Shown one piece after another: positions 1 to 9,414 of a stretch of 64,000 nt of DNA (positions are counted from its first letter, which is position 1; every line of letters begins with the position of its first letter). The notes beneath the pieces were generated by a model, which had not been told where the DNA came from, ran no database searches, and saw nothing but the letters and a program-made list of their open reading frames with translations. The translations under genes were made by a program, and so were the position numbers. This stretch comes from JABCYV01 sp963696025. Lineage in GTDB: Bacteria > Acidobacteriota > Terriglobia > Terriglobales > Acidobacteriaceae. The DNA lies in assembly GCA_963696025.1 (NCBI GenBank), contig CAVOII010000006.1:1-64000 (forward strand), in the 5' to 3' direction.

Positions 1-286
1 CGAAGTGAGGATGTCATCGAGGCCTGGTTCTTGAAATTTCGCGGATCGACGGGGGTCGGCTTTGCCCAGCCGAGGACCGGGAGATGGGTGAGGATCCCGA
101 TGCGGGTAATAGGACCGTGCCGACGGGATCAATGTGGTTGATCGGATTGAGCGAAATTCGTCCCAACATGCGGGCGGTTGGATCGCCGCGACGATTGGCC
201 ATCCAGGCGTGGGCGGACTCGTGGACGGTGATCGCAAAAAGAAACGCGATCAACTGGAACAGGTGGTGTCGATGTTGCAGGCTCAT
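1..286 (-). pseudogene. M50 (site-2 protease) family metallopeptidase, N-terminal part, frameshifted
   Basis: This is the start of a membrane metalloprotease that runs off the left edge. The first residues form a hydrophobic segment (FQLIAFLFAITVHESAHAW) that contains the zinc-binding HExxH motif as HESAH, followed by GRISLNPINHIDPVGTVLLP, the usual next block of the M50/SREBP site-2 protease family. After LLP the frame is lost. The expected continuation (LGWAKPTPVDPRNFKN) is readable in another frame, and PGLDDILTS in yet another. At least two single-base indels are therefore present within 200 bases. ATG at 286 is the natural start. It overlaps the open read-through of the upstream acyltransferase frame. 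The family identity is clear; whether the gene is truly broken or the sequence is wrong cannot be told. Confidence 0.75.
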
Positions 287-300
287 GCGAGATTGGCTTT

Positions 301-1108
301 GATACTAACATTCGTGACGCATTCCGGCGTTCGCGTGTCGGTCCCGTGCTCGGAGGTTGCAGCGTTAGCTTCTCCGGCGCTTTCTGCAGTTCTTCCGGCG
401 CGATCGATTTTACCTTGATCGGCTTGGCAGGGATGCCGCCTACGACGGTAAACGGATCGACATCTTTCGAGGCGACTCCCATCGAGCCCACCATTCCGTG
501 CTCGCCAACCTTCACCCCGCTCAACACCGTCGCATGATAGGTGATGCGCGCCTTGGGGCCGATCTCGGTCTTGTGATTGCTCACGATCATGCCGTCGTTG
601 AGATCGTGCGCGTGCGAGTAGATGTTGGCATAATCGGAGACGGAAGATCCTTCAGTGAATGATGACTCTCGCCGCGGTCGTCGAGCAGAACGTACTTGTG
701 GATGGTGCAATTGTCTTCGACCGTCAGGTTGTAGCCGAAGGAAAACTCAACGCCGTGAAAGATCTTGACGTTGTTGCCGCAATGTTTGAATACGTGGCGG
801 GCCAGCATGGCGCGCACCTTGTGTCCCAGCCAGTGATTCAGGCCGACCGGAGAGCGGTCGTACATCATCCAGAACCAGATCAGCGGCTTGCGTTCGCCAT
901 ACTTCGCGGCATCGGCGTCGCCGTAGGTTTCGGGTTCCAGCGTGGCGTTGCGCGGATCAAGCGAGTGGACGAGAGGTTTGCATCGGCCAGCGGGAGCAGC
1001 CGGATCGGGCGCCGCATACGGACGTCCCAGATAAAGCTGGTGCAATTCCTCGCGGACGACATCGCTGCGATGCTCAGGGTCGCGATTCGCGAACTCGCGA
1101 TCGAGTCT
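301..1108 (-). pseudogene. Left-handed beta-helix (hexapeptide) acyltransferase, interrupted by a frameshift
   Basis: The upstream half (587-1045, open to 1108) reads HRSDVVREELHQLYLGRPYA and continues through WFWMMYDRSPVGLNHWLGHK to CTIHKYVLLDDRGE. The downstream half, in a different frame, continues as SVSDYANIYSHAHDLND, then KTEIGPKARITYHATVLSG and GVASKDVDPFTVVGGIPAKP. These are the hexapeptide-repeat coil and the VVGGIPAK ending typical of LpxA-like O-acetyl or acyltransferases. The two halves join near 655-670, so one indel separates them. The first part has no ATG. The frame is open from 1108, just after a TGA. The downstream frame reads on past the likely end into the M50 gene, so the true stop may also be lost; one alternative frame ends near 305. 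The acyl acceptor cannot be deduced. Membership of the family is secure, and the substrate is unknown. Confidence 0.7.
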
Positions 1109-1242
1109 TCAATCCATCGTCGAGAAACGCCTTTTCCGCGGCCGGAGCGGCTTTAGAACTCGATATTCGTATCGGGGCATGCTTGCCTCGGCCTAAAACA
1201 TAACACATTGGCTCAAGAAGAATGGATCGGGTCCTTGGTGAC

Positions 1243-1291
1243 CTTTGCGACTCCTTTGCGGTTAAAGGTCTTCACCGCAAAGCTCGCAAAG
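1243..1291. repeat. Long inverted repeat upstream of the agmatinase gene
   Basis: The left arm at 1243-1261 (CTTTGCGACTCCTTTGCGG) pairs with the right arm at 1275-1291 (CCGCAAAGCTCGCAAAG) with a small bulge, forming a hairpin of about 17 pairs around a 13-base loop. It lies in the leader of the agmatinase gene. It looks like a dispersed intergenic repeat rather than a terminator, because no T-run follows. Confidence 0.5.
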
Positions 1292-1346
1292 CAGACTGCA
1301 CAGGACGCGAAGGAGATCGCGCCTCTGTTCTATAATGCGCGCGCCT

Positions 1347-2292
1347 ATGAAATCGAAGAAAACCGCAAAGCCGCATCCGCGCCGGTGGACGCTCTGGTCT
1401 ATCCCCGTTTCTCCGGCGTACCCACGTTCATGCGGTTGCCGCACACTTCCACGAGCGGCGGATCTCGACCTGGCGTTGATTGGAATCCCGTTCGATGGAG
1501 GTACAACTTACCGACCGGGCGCTCGTTTCGGTCCGCGCAACATTCGCGTGCAGTCTGCCATGATTCGTCCCTGGAATCCGGTACTCAAGACAATCCGTTC
1601 GAAAAATGGCGCATCGGGGATTTTGGCGATCTCTCGATCAACCCGCTGTCCATTGAAGACACTTATCACCGAATCACCGAGCAACTCGGCGACGTGTTTC
1701 GCGACGGCGCTCGCTCGGTTTGCGTCGGCGGCGATCATTCCATTCTTTTGCCCATACTTCGCGCGATTCACCGGCACTTCGGGCCGGTGGCATTTGTTCA
1801 GCTCGATGCCCATGGGGACACATGGAGCGGCTATTTCGGCAGCCCGCATTCGCACGGCACGCCGGTCAAATACGCGATGGAAGAAGGCCTGATCGAAGAA
1901 GGTTACGCATTGCAAGTCGGATTGCGCGGCCAGGTGTATTCCGAGGGCGACTTCGAGTTCGCCCACAAGCACCACATCCAGATTGTGACTTCGGAGGAGT
2001 TTCACCAAGGCGGAGTCGAGTTGGTGAAACGTCATTTAAAGAAACTCCGGAACCGCCCGGTGTATGTCACGCTCGACATCGACGTGGTCGATCCTGCATT
2101 CGCGCCCGGCACAGGTACGCCGCAGGTGGGCGGCGTGTCCAGCGCGCAGGTGCTCGAACTTGTGCGCAGCCTGAAAGGCCTGAAGCTGGTGGGAGTGCGA
2201 CTTGGTAGAAGTTTCCCCTCCGTATGACAACGGAGAGATCACATCGCTTCTGGCCGCGAACTTGTTGTTTGAATTGCTCTGTTTGTTCTAAC
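1347..2292 (+). pseudogene. Agmatinase / arginase-family ureohydrolase, three or more frameshifts
   Basis: Ureohydrolases cleave agmatine (or a related guanidino compound) to urea and an amine using two Mn ions. The metal-binding blocks are visible: SVCVGGDHSI, FVQLDAHGDTW and VTLDIDVVDPAFAPGTGTPQ. The N-terminal APVDALVYPRFSGVPTFMRLP and DLALIGIPFDGGTTYRPGAR are typical of the SpeB-like branch. These blocks lie in alternating frames. The frame changes near 1450 (before DLDLALIG), near 1585 (before NPFEKWRIGDFGD) and near 2195, where an extra C (GTG C GAC) destroys the last segment. Restoring the frame there gives VDLVEVSPPYDNGEITSLLA and a stop at 2290-2292. The start is probably ATG 1347 (MKSKKTAKP), which would require one more shift. 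A TATAAT at 1331-1336 may be its -10 box. Metal ligands appear intact, so sequencing error is as likely as decay. Confidence 0.8.
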
Positions 2293-2332
2293 TGCAAATG
2301 CTCGAGAACAAAATGATGAAGCCTAAGCGCGC

Positions 2333-3686
2333 GTGACCAATCTCGCCCGCAAACTCCGCGTTGTCGACTACTTCACCCTGGGTTGGGGAACTATGGTGGG
2401 TGTCGGATGGCTGGTCGTCATGGACGACTGGCTGTTGCGCGGCGGAGCTCTGGGCGCAATCGTTGGCTTCGCCATCGGAGGCGCGCTGCTGCTCCCTATC
2501 GGATATGTCTATGGCCAATTGGTGATGGCCATGCCCGACGCCGGAGGCGAAGTCGCATACACCGCGAAAGTTTTTCCGAAGTCAGTCAGCTTCGCCACCG
2601 GATGGATGATGGTTCTGGCCTATTTCATTGTGTGTCCGTGGGAAGCGGTGGCGGTGGGCAGAATCGCAGGCTACATTTTTCCTCCCCTGGACTCGATGGA
2701 ACTCTACCGAATTGCCGGCCGTCCGGTGTATTTGCCCCACGTGATCATCGGACTCGGATTGACCGGGCTGCTCACCGGGTTGAACTATCGCGGCGTCCGG
2801 CTCAGCGCCACATTTCAGAATTGGACGGCCTTCGGAACACTGGCCTTGTTCGTCGTGTTTGTCAGCTTCGGAATCAGCAAAGGGTCGCCGCGAAATTTCC
2901 CGCCTCTGTTCACGCACGGCGGATTCGTGTCCGTACTGCTGGTCATGCAAATCGTACCCTACTTCATGACCGGCTACGAGTCGGTCGCCAAGGCAGCGGA
3001 GGAATCCAGTGCTGAGTTCCGTAATAGCGGATTTTTCAAAGCGATCTGGATGGCGATCATTGTAGGAATCGTGTTCTACACCATCGTAATCGCGGCAGTT
3101 GCTTACGCCGCTCCATGGCGAGAGAACTCACCGGCCAGAGAATTCATGACCGCGGTTGCCTTTGAGCGCGCCGTCGGCTCGCGTTGGATTGTGAGCGTTA
3201 TTCTGGCGGCGGCGCTGCTTTCGCTGTTCAAGGTATTCAATGGAAATCTGCTTGCAGCCAGCCGGTTGCTCTTCGCCATGGGACGTTGCCGGCTGGGTAG
3301 ATACCCGGGTTGCTACTGTCCATCCGCGAAATCAGACCCCCTCGGTGGCGGTGATCTGCGTCGGAGTGGCCACGGGTGCTTGCATGTTTTTGGGCGACGC
3401 TATCCTTGTGCCCATTACCGAAGTCGGCTCGGTCGCTTCCGCCGCGGGCTGGCTGGCGGCCTGTGCCGCCTATTATCGAATGGGTCCCGCTCCCGGCAAG
3501 CGATTCGTGGCGGCGATCGGAGTGTCGATTTGCGTGCTCATGATACTAATGAAAATGCTGCCAGGAATCCCAGGTCACTTCAGCGGATACGAATGGATGG
3601 TGTTGGCAATCTGGAGTTTGCTGGGGCTGGGTTTGGGCTGGCGCGAACAGGCCGTTGCCGATCCGCCTGGCGAGACGAAAATTTGA
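2333..3686 (+). pseudogene. APC-superfamily amino acid permease, one frameshift
   Basis: An integral membrane transporter of the amino acid/polyamine/organocation superfamily. The N-terminal part (2333 to about 3290) has VVDYFTLGWGTMVGVGW, the usual first-helix glycine motif, then roughly eight hydrophobic segments and VPYFMTGYESVAKAAEES, typical of helix 6 and the following loop. After LLAASRLLFAMGR the frame changes. VDTRVATVHPRNQTPSVAV and the last helices continue in the frame ending at 3686. A single indel near 3285-3295 explains this. The start is also odd: GTG 2333 follows two ATGs (2314, 2317) in another frame, so a further indel may separate MMKPKRA from TNLARKLR. The gene lies 40 bases after the agmatinase and 60 before the amidohydrolase. 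Transport of amino acids or amines fits the context, but the substrate is not visible. Confidence 0.75.
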
Positions 3687-3749
3687 ACCGTCGTGCGAAG
3701 TGACTTTCCAAATATTCTTGAGGCTCGAATGAAACGAGAGAGAACTACC

Positions 3750-5444
3750 ATGCGATCTTCGCTCAAAGCGCCAATTCTTGCTTTTACCCTGCTTTGCGCG
3801 CCAGTACTTTGGACGCAAGCATCGGCGCCCACAGCCTTCGATCTTGTCATCACTAACGGCCACGTCATCGACGGCACTGGTTCGCCATGGTATTCCGGCG
3901 ACATCGGCGTTCGCCACGGCAAAATCGCAGCCATCGGCAACTTGAGCGGCGCGGTTCGCGCTCGGACGATTGATGCCCACGGCATGGTCGTGGCGCCCGG
4001 CTTCATCGATATGCTGGGCCAGTCTGAACTTACGATTCTTGTCGATCCTCGTCTGCCGTCGAAAATTTATCAAGGCATCACCACTGAAATCACCGGTGAA
4101 GGCGGATCGGTGGCGCCCCTGAATGACGCCATCATCCACGCCGACAAAACGACCTACGATCACTATCACATCACGCCCGACTGGCGGACCCTGCGGCAAT
4201 ACTTCGCGCGTCTGGAGAAGCAGGGCATAGGGATTAACCTCGCCACCTACGTGGGTGCGACCCAAGTGCGCCGCATAGTGCTGGGAGATGAAGACAAGCA
4301 ACCCACTCCCGCGCAGCTCGAGCAAATGAAGAAACTGGTGCGGCAGGCTATGCGTGACGGCGCGGTTGGAGTTTCAACCTCTCTGGAGTACGCACCTGCG
4401 CCTTACGCGAAGACCGAAGAATTGATCGCACTGGCCGACGAAGCCTCACAGTTCGGTGGCATTTACGCCACGCACATGCGCAACGAAAGCGACGCGGTGC
4501 TGGAGGCCATCGATGAGGCGCTGCGCATCGGTAGAGAAGGCCACATTCCGGTTGAAATTTGGCATATCAAGGTGGCAGGCAAGGAAAACTGGGGACGCAT
4601 GCCGGAAGTTGTGGCGAAGATTAATGCCGCTCGCGCCGCGGGCATGGATGTTTCCGCCAATACTTATGCCTACACCGCATGGTCCAATGACATGTCAGCA
4701 TTTGTTCCGGCGTGGGCGCATGATGGTGGCAATGCTAAATTGATTGAACGCCTCAAAGATCCCGCCACTCGTGCCCGCATCCGCAAAAACTTGATGACTC
4801 CCTCTAAAGACTGGGACAACGAATGGCAGGAAATTTCTGGACCCCAAGATGTTCTGATCTGCGCCGTGCAGAATCCCAAACTGTTGTCGCTGCAAGGTAA
4901 GACTCTCGCCGAGGTAGCAAAACTCTGGAGCAAAGATCCGATGGACGCACTCTTCGATCTACTGATCGAAGATAACGCCTTCACCAGCGTCGCCGTGTTT
5001 GGCATGTCGGAGCCGGACGTTGCTCTCGCGCTGGAACAGTCCTGGGTCTCGCTGGACAATGATTCTTCCGGCACGTCACCAGAGGGAATCCTGGGCCAGG
5101 AGCACCCTCATCCGCGTGCGTACGGTACTTTCCCCCGAATCTTGCGGAAATACGTGCGAGAGGAAAAGCAACTCACACTGGAAGACGCAATCCGGAAGTT
5201 TTCAGCCTTGCCGGCGCAGCGCACGCGCCTCACCGACCGTGGAGTGTTGAAGGCGGGTATGTGGGCCGACATGGTCATTTTTGATCCGGCAACGGTGCGA
5301 GACTTGGCCACCTTCGAGAACCCTAACCAATTGTCTCAGGGAATGGAGTATGTGCTGGTGAACGGTGTTCCCGTGATCGATCAAGGAAAGATGACGGGGA
5401 CCAAACCGGGGAAGGTCCTTCGAGGCGCGGGATACGCGCTATAG
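3750..5444 (+). CDS. Secreted N-acyl-D-amino-acid deacylase family amidohydrolase
   Basis: A zinc-dependent amidohydrolase of the D-aminoacylase type, expected to remove acyl groups from N-acyl-D-amino acids or related amides. ATG 3750 is preferred because GAGAGA lies just upstream and it opens a signal peptide (RSSLKAPILAFTLLCAPVL). ATG 3729 is an in-frame alternative. The mature protein begins AFDLVITNGHVIDGTGSPW, then APGFIDMLGQSEL, where the usual HSH metal motif reads GQS. GITTEITGEGGS, IYATHMRNES (His ligand) and VEIWHIKVAG (second His) follow, as in D-aminoacylases. The C-terminal part has the typical LTDRGVLKAGMWADMVIFDP block. The replacement of the first metal-binding histidine pair by GQS is notable but common in one branch of this family. 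The gene is intact in a region of broken neighbours and lies directly after the permease. Confidence 0.8.
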   Translation: MRSSLKAPILAFTLLCAPVLWTQASAPTAFDLVITNGHVIDGTGSPWYSGDIGVRHGKIAAIGNLSGAVRARTIDAHGMVVAPGFIDMLGQSELTILVDPRLPSKIYQGITTEITGEGGSVAPLNDAIIHADKTTYDHYHITPDWRTLRQYFARLEKQGIGINLATYVGATQVRRIVLGDEDKQPTPAQLEQMKKLVRQAMRDGAVGVSTSLEYAPAPYAKTEELIALADEASQFGGIYATHMRNESDAVLEAIDEALRIGREGHIPVEIWHIKVAGKENWGRMPEVVAKINAARAAGMDVSANTYAYTAWSNDMSAFVPAWAHDGGNAKLIERLKDPATRARIRKNLMTPSKDWDNEWQEISGPQDVLICAVQNPKLLSLQGKTLAEVAKLWSKDPMDALFDLLIEDNAFTSVAVFGMSEPDVALALEQSWVSLDNDSSGTSPEGILGQEHPHPRAYGTFPRILRKYVREEKQLTLEDAIRKFSALPAQRTRLTDRGVLKAGMWADMVIFDPATVRDLATFENPNQLSQGMEYVLVNGVPVIDQGKMTGTKPGKVLRGAGYAL

Positions 5445-5464
5445 AGCCTTTCATCCTGGTTCGG

Positions 5465-6058
5465 CTATTTCTGTGTGATGGTCAGCGTGTGCAGTCCAAC
5501 GGTTGCCGTGTCGACGCGATCGGGCAAGGCGAATCGCGAATCTACGCCGATGTTGGAATAGCGCGGCTGAAGATATTTTTGAACGAAGATCTGCAACACA
5601 AAAGCAGGAATCTCCACGCCATCGAGCGACACCGAGTCCACGTGAACGAAACCCTGTCCACCGACACCGTGGGCATGAGCTACAACCACGACGTCATGCA
5701 CTCCGGCAAACACCGACAGTAACGGATTCGAAGAATTGCGCCCTGTCTTGAGTTGATCGAAGTCAACTCGCGCAGTCGAAGTTATAACCTCCGGCTGAGC
5801 CTGAAAGGTAGCAGATTGCACTCCGACTGGGAGCTTGACGTTGCCCGACGCAAAGTAGGAATTGATCTCCTGCTCGGTGAACTCCGTCGAAGTGGTATCC
5901 GGGTGCGGCGATGCGCCGTTGGCCTGCAGGTGCTCCAATTTGCGCTGCATGCTAATGACGGCTGCGGAATTCGCGGACGGATGGGTTTGTGCCGAGGGAA
6001 TTTCGGCCACTGCAGCTAAGAAAACAGCCGCAAAAAAAAGCATCGGGGAAGCCTTCAT
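5465..6058 (-). CDS. Small exported protein of unknown function
   Basis: A 197-residue protein with a clear signal peptide (FFAAVFLAAVAEIPSAQT), then a Q/N-rich helical start and a long beta-rich part. It includes STEFTEQEINSYFASGNVKL and the region near residue 130 with HDVVVVAHAHGVGGQGFVH. No known family is recognised. Its ATG overlaps the TGA of the AsmA-like gene upstream (6055-6058), so the two are translationally coupled. Its closing part (ALPDRVDTATVGLHTLTITQ) reads like a lipid- or membrane-proximal beta domain. Coupling to an AsmA protein suggests a cell-envelope role. This is inference from position only. Confidence 0.7.
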   Translation of the reverse strand: MKASPMLFFAAVFLAAVAEIPSAQTHPSANSAAVISMQRKLEHLQANGASPHPDTTSTEFTEQEINSYFASGNVKLPVGVQSATFQAQPEVITSTARVDFDQLKTGRNSSNPLLSVFAGVHDVVVVAHAHGVGGQGFVHVDSVSLDGVEIPAFVLQIFVQKYLQPRYSNIGVDSRFALPDRVDTATVGLHTLTITQK

Positions 6059-8607
6059 GGCTTTAGAGCAGCTTGCATCTCGGGAGGCAGGGACACAGAC
6101 ACGTGCGGTTCGGTCAGCGTGCCGGTAACGGTAAATCCGGGTGCTCCGTCCCGCGCGAGCTTCAGATCCAGAATGCGATCCAGAGAGGCGGTGCCACTTA
6201 CTTGGTAGATGCTGCCCGCAGTTTCTAGTTTGCCTTCCTCGACTTTGAACTTGCCTTCGCTGAGAAGCAAGTGTCCGACGAAGCGACGCATATATAGCGG
6301 ACCGTTCCCGGCAGCCAGCGTGACATGAGGCAGCGAGCCGTCATGCGCATCCGCCTGCAAGCTTGCACTGGCGGAGGAAAGCAGCTCCGGCAAGCTCAAA
6401 CCTGACAGGGTCGCATGGTAGGTCGCGGTTGCGCTGCCTGTTATCCAGCCGTCGCGCATGAACTCCGCTAGTTGTCCCAAGGAAACCCTCTCCAAGGTTC
6501 CGCTGCCCCTGTATTCTGGTGGCTTAGCGTTGAAATCTGCTTTCCATTCGCCCAGGTGTTTGCCGCCCATCAAGTCTCCCCGCAGATCGGCAAGAACTAA
6601 CCTGCCGTCCCGCAATTCGACATTTGCTGAGACCCTGGTGGCGGCCAGCTTGTGAATCAGCACACGATTTGCGCTCAGCCTGCCTATAGCTCGCAACGAG
6701 GCAAGGAATGGACTCCCCGATTGCGCGGACGAACTTAGGAACCGATACCACGGCCGCTGCCTGGCATGTGGACTTAGCAGTTCATTCAGTGCATCGGTAG
6801 CGATCTCATCAGCGTGCAGATCGAAGCGGACTGGACAGGTGCCTGGTACCGCGCACTGCCGCGGCAACACAATGGAACCGTGCCACCGGCTACCTCCCAC
6901 AATGGCTACGATATTGTGTACACCGATGTCATCGTTGTTCAGTAGAAGATTTGCGGAAGCGATTTCCAGCGGTGAGTTCAAACCGCGTGCTTCCGCCCGA
7001 ATCGAACGCAGTTGTGCAGTTCCAACAGCCTTGGGCGCAGTGAATCCTGACCAAACGCCGCCGAGTTGCAGATCGACCTTGGCCAAGCCATCAGCCGTAA
7101 GTGGAGAGGCGGACAATCCTACGGTCCGCGCCGCATGAAGCACCCGTTGAACCTGAGCATCTCCCTGGATTGATAGGTTGTACCCCGAACGCGCAACCTG
7201 TCCGTGGAGAGTGACGGGCGAGGACGCCCCTAGCGCCACAGCAAAGGGCCCGACGTCGAGGTAAGGCTGCGATAGTGCTTGCTCAACTCCTGGATAATCT
7301 GGGACGCGACTAGCTTGGACCCGATGCTTCTTCTCAATTTGCTTCAGATCTCGTGTCTGCGAAATTGCGAAAGGAATTCGATTGAGGATTAATTCCGTCT
7401 TGGTGACTTTCGATGCCAGGCGGAATCCAGCGGTTTCGCCGCCGCCTTCCCAAATCGCAGCCGCCCCATACTCCCGACTGAACTTGATATTGGCGTCCAG
7501 TTTGCCCGCCGTGAGCAGGTCGTTAGGAATGTTCTTCTTGGCGTGACGCGCCAATTCCACAAGCGACTGCATGGGCACATCTCGAGCGACCAGTGCCAAA
7601 TGATAACTGGGGGCTCCCAATCGGGCCGCGACGTTGCCGCCGAGCAAAACTTGTCCGTCTCCCACCGGGGCTTGGCACGCAAGTTTGGAGATCACATAGT
7701 CCACCGAACTGTAGCGTGCGCTGCAGCGCGCTGCCAATCGAAGGGCACCGCCTTCCGCGATGTCGTAACGGCGGAAGTCCTGGATGGAAGCATCTGTGTC
7801 CAGTGTCAGACGCGCGGGCGAGCCCGATAGCGTTGCGGCCAGTCTGACCGATCCACGCCAGCCTTTGTCATTGCCGTAGACCAGCTTGGTAACTTGCCCC
7901 AATTGAGCACGGTCCCATTGCAGGCTGAACTGGAGTGGCATTTCGCGCAGACTCGACGCTCTCTGCCAGGATCCTTTGACTTCGAGCATTCCGATATCTG
8001 TGAGGTTGAGATCGGTCCGCATCGGCTGTGCCTTTAGCCGCATGCCCCACGTGTTTTCGGAGTCTTGCCATAGAGCGAACTCCGCGTCCGTTAGCGCGTA
8101 GGGTTTTTTTTCGGTCCCAAACTTGACGTTGATACGACTGCGCACAGCTTCAATGTATGGAAATGCCGGACGGTTTTCAGTTCTTGACTTGGCAGTTGGA
8201 GCGACCGGCACTCGAGCGGCCCGCAGCACGAGATTCTCGATATTCCAGTGTCCCTCGGAATTGCGTACCAGGTTCAGGCTCGGCTCGGTCAGGCTGAGAT
8301 GAGCAACCTCCAGCCGCCCGCGTAAAAGCGAACTCAGGCGCAGCACTGCGGTCACGTCCTGGGAGCGAAGCAAGGGCTCAGCGCTGAATCCAGGATCATC
8401 GTGAATCACAAAGTTTTCCAGATCGAAGCTGGGGGGCAGTACCCGCAGGCTTACCGAACCAACATCCACCTGCCGTCCCAGCGCCAGGCTGATGGAACGA
8501 ACAATCCTGCTCTTCAGTCGTTGCGCACCAGGACGCATCAGAAATAGTGCGAGCACAAGGACAACAACGGTGATCGCTTTGCCGCGCGTAGACGAAAGAA
8601 GTTTCAA
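6055..8607 (-). CDS. AsmA-like inner-membrane-anchored envelope protein
   Basis: An 850-residue protein with one N-terminal membrane anchor (AITVVVLVLALFLMRPGAQ) followed by a long periplasmic part. The start SLRVLPPSFDLENFVIHDDP, the repeated beta segments and the C-terminal ISGSATATYHATLSGLSLP stretch with a closing FTVTGTLTEPHVSVSLPPE are typical of AsmA family proteins. These are bridge-like lipid-transport or outer-membrane-assembly factors in Gram-negative bacteria. The start overlaps the stop of the signal peptidase gene upstream (8604-8607), and the end overlaps the small exported gene downstream. It therefore belongs to a tight rnc-lepB-lepB-asmA run. The family is recognised by pattern; the exact cargo is unknown. 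Confidence 0.75.
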   Translation of the reverse strand: MKLLSSTRGKAITVVVLVLALFLMRPGAQRLKSRIVRSISLALGRQVDVGSVSLRVLPPSFDLENFVIHDDPGFSAEPLLRSQDVTAVLRLSSLLRGRLEVAHLSLTEPSLNLVRNSEGHWNIENLVLRAARVPVAPTAKSRTENRPAFPYIEAVRSRINVKFGTEKKPYALTDAEFALWQDSENTWGMRLKAQPMRTDLNLTDIGMLEVKGSWQRASSLREMPLQFSLQWDRAQLGQVTKLVYGNDKGWRGSVRLAATLSGSPARLTLDTDASIQDFRRYDIAEGGALRLAARCSARYSSVDYVISKLACQAPVGDGQVLLGGNVAARLGAPSYHLALVARDVPMQSLVELARHAKKNIPNDLLTAGKLDANIKFSREYGAAAIWEGGGETAGFRLASKVTKTELILNRIPFAISQTRDLKQIEKKHRVQASRVPDYPGVEQALSQPYLDVGPFAVALGASSPVTLHGQVARSGYNLSIQGDAQVQRVLHAARTVGLSASPLTADGLAKVDLQLGGVWSGFTAPKAVGTAQLRSIRAEARGLNSPLEIASANLLLNNDDIGVHNIVAIVGGSRWHGSIVLPRQCAVPGTCPVRFDLHADEIATDALNELLSPHARQRPWYRFLSSSAQSGSPFLASLRAIGRLSANRVLIHKLAATRVSANVELRDGRLVLADLRGDLMGGKHLGEWKADFNAKPPEYRGSGTLERVSLGQLAEFMRDGWITGSATATYHATLSGLSLPELLSSASASLQADAHDGSLPHVTLAAGNGPLYMRRFVGHLLLSEGKFKVEEGKLETAGSIYQVSGTASLDRILDLKLARDGAPGFTVTGTLTEPHVSVSLPPEMQAALKP

Positions 8608-9395
8608 CGCACCACCCGGAAAGTCCGAGACCAGCGCGTTTCATCGAAGAAGTGAATGACAACGTGGGCGAGGAACTTGAGCCGCTCACTGACTTCCTTC
8701 TGCAGGTATTGATTGGGAGGTGTTTCAAACGACCAGTAAATGAACATGGGGCGCCCGATCACATTTTCTTGCGGAATAAATCCCCAATAGCGGCTGTCAT
8801 AGCTCACATCGCGATTGTCGCCCATGGCGAAGTAGCTATTGGGAGGCACGACCACATCTCCACCTTGGATGTGCTGGGGCAAATTCAGTTGCCAATCGGC
8901 TGTAACATTGTTGTATTCCGAAGGTGGCACTGCCGGGAAGTTGTCACGATAAGGATTGAAACCTTCTCTGGCGCCGTGGACCACGTATGGCTCATCCAGT
9001 TTTTCCCCGTTACGATAGACAACGCCGTCGCGAAGGTGGATGCGGTCTCCGGGGATGCCCATGATGCGCTTCACGATGTACAAGCCAGGCTCGGACACGG
9101 AGAAGAAAACCACAATGTCGCCGCGGCGTATCTGCCGGTAGGGAAGAAGCGGACCTACCCAGCCGGTCCGAGGCGCGAACTGGATGCGGTTCACAAACAC
9201 GTGGTCGCCGATCAGCAGTGTTTTTTCCATGGAACTGGAAGGAATTTCAAACGCCTGCAGGATGAAGGTAATGATGAAGAGGCCGGTCACCAGCACAGCC
9301 GCCAGCGAGGAAAGAAACTCAACTGTAGTTTCGCGTGGTTTCTCTTGCTGCTCCTCGTTTTCTTTCTCTTTTTTGGCCAGCAGAGTCTTTCCCAT
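8604..9395 (-). CDS. lepB: Signal peptidase I (second of a tandem pair)
   Basis: A membrane serine protease that removes signal peptides from exported proteins. A charged, Lys/Glu-rich N-terminus (residues 1-25) precedes one membrane segment (about 29-49). The catalytic serine is Ser55 in IPSSSMEKTL and the general-base lysine is Lys109 in YIVKRIMGIPGDR. Box E reads YFAMGDNRDVSYDSRYWGF. At 263 residues with one membrane segment it is a normal type I enzyme. It lies 19 bases downstream of another signal peptidase gene on the same strand and overlaps the AsmA-like gene. Both catalytic residues are present, so both copies should be active. They may have different substrates. Confidence 0.93.
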   Translation of the reverse strand: MGKTLLAKKEKENEEQQEKPRETTVEFLSSLAAVLVTGLFIITFILQAFEIPSSSMEKTLLIGDHVFVNRIQFAPRTGWVGPLLPYRQIRRGDIVVFFSVSEPGLYIVKRIMGIPGDRIHLRDGVVYRNGEKLDEPYVVHGAREGFNPYRDNFPAVPPSEYNNVTADWQLNLPQHIQGGDVVVPPNSYFAMGDNRDVSYDSRYWGFIPQENVIGRPMFIYWSFETPPNQYLQKEVSERLKFLAHVVIHFFDETRWSRTFRVVR

Positions 9396-9414
9396 AGTCA
9401 GGCGATACCCCTCC

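Noticed and set aside
129..300. Extended C-terminus of the acyltransferase reading into the M50 gene
   Set aside because: The residues are low-complexity and antisense-like relative to the good M50 start at 286. More likely the true stop was lost by a frameshift.
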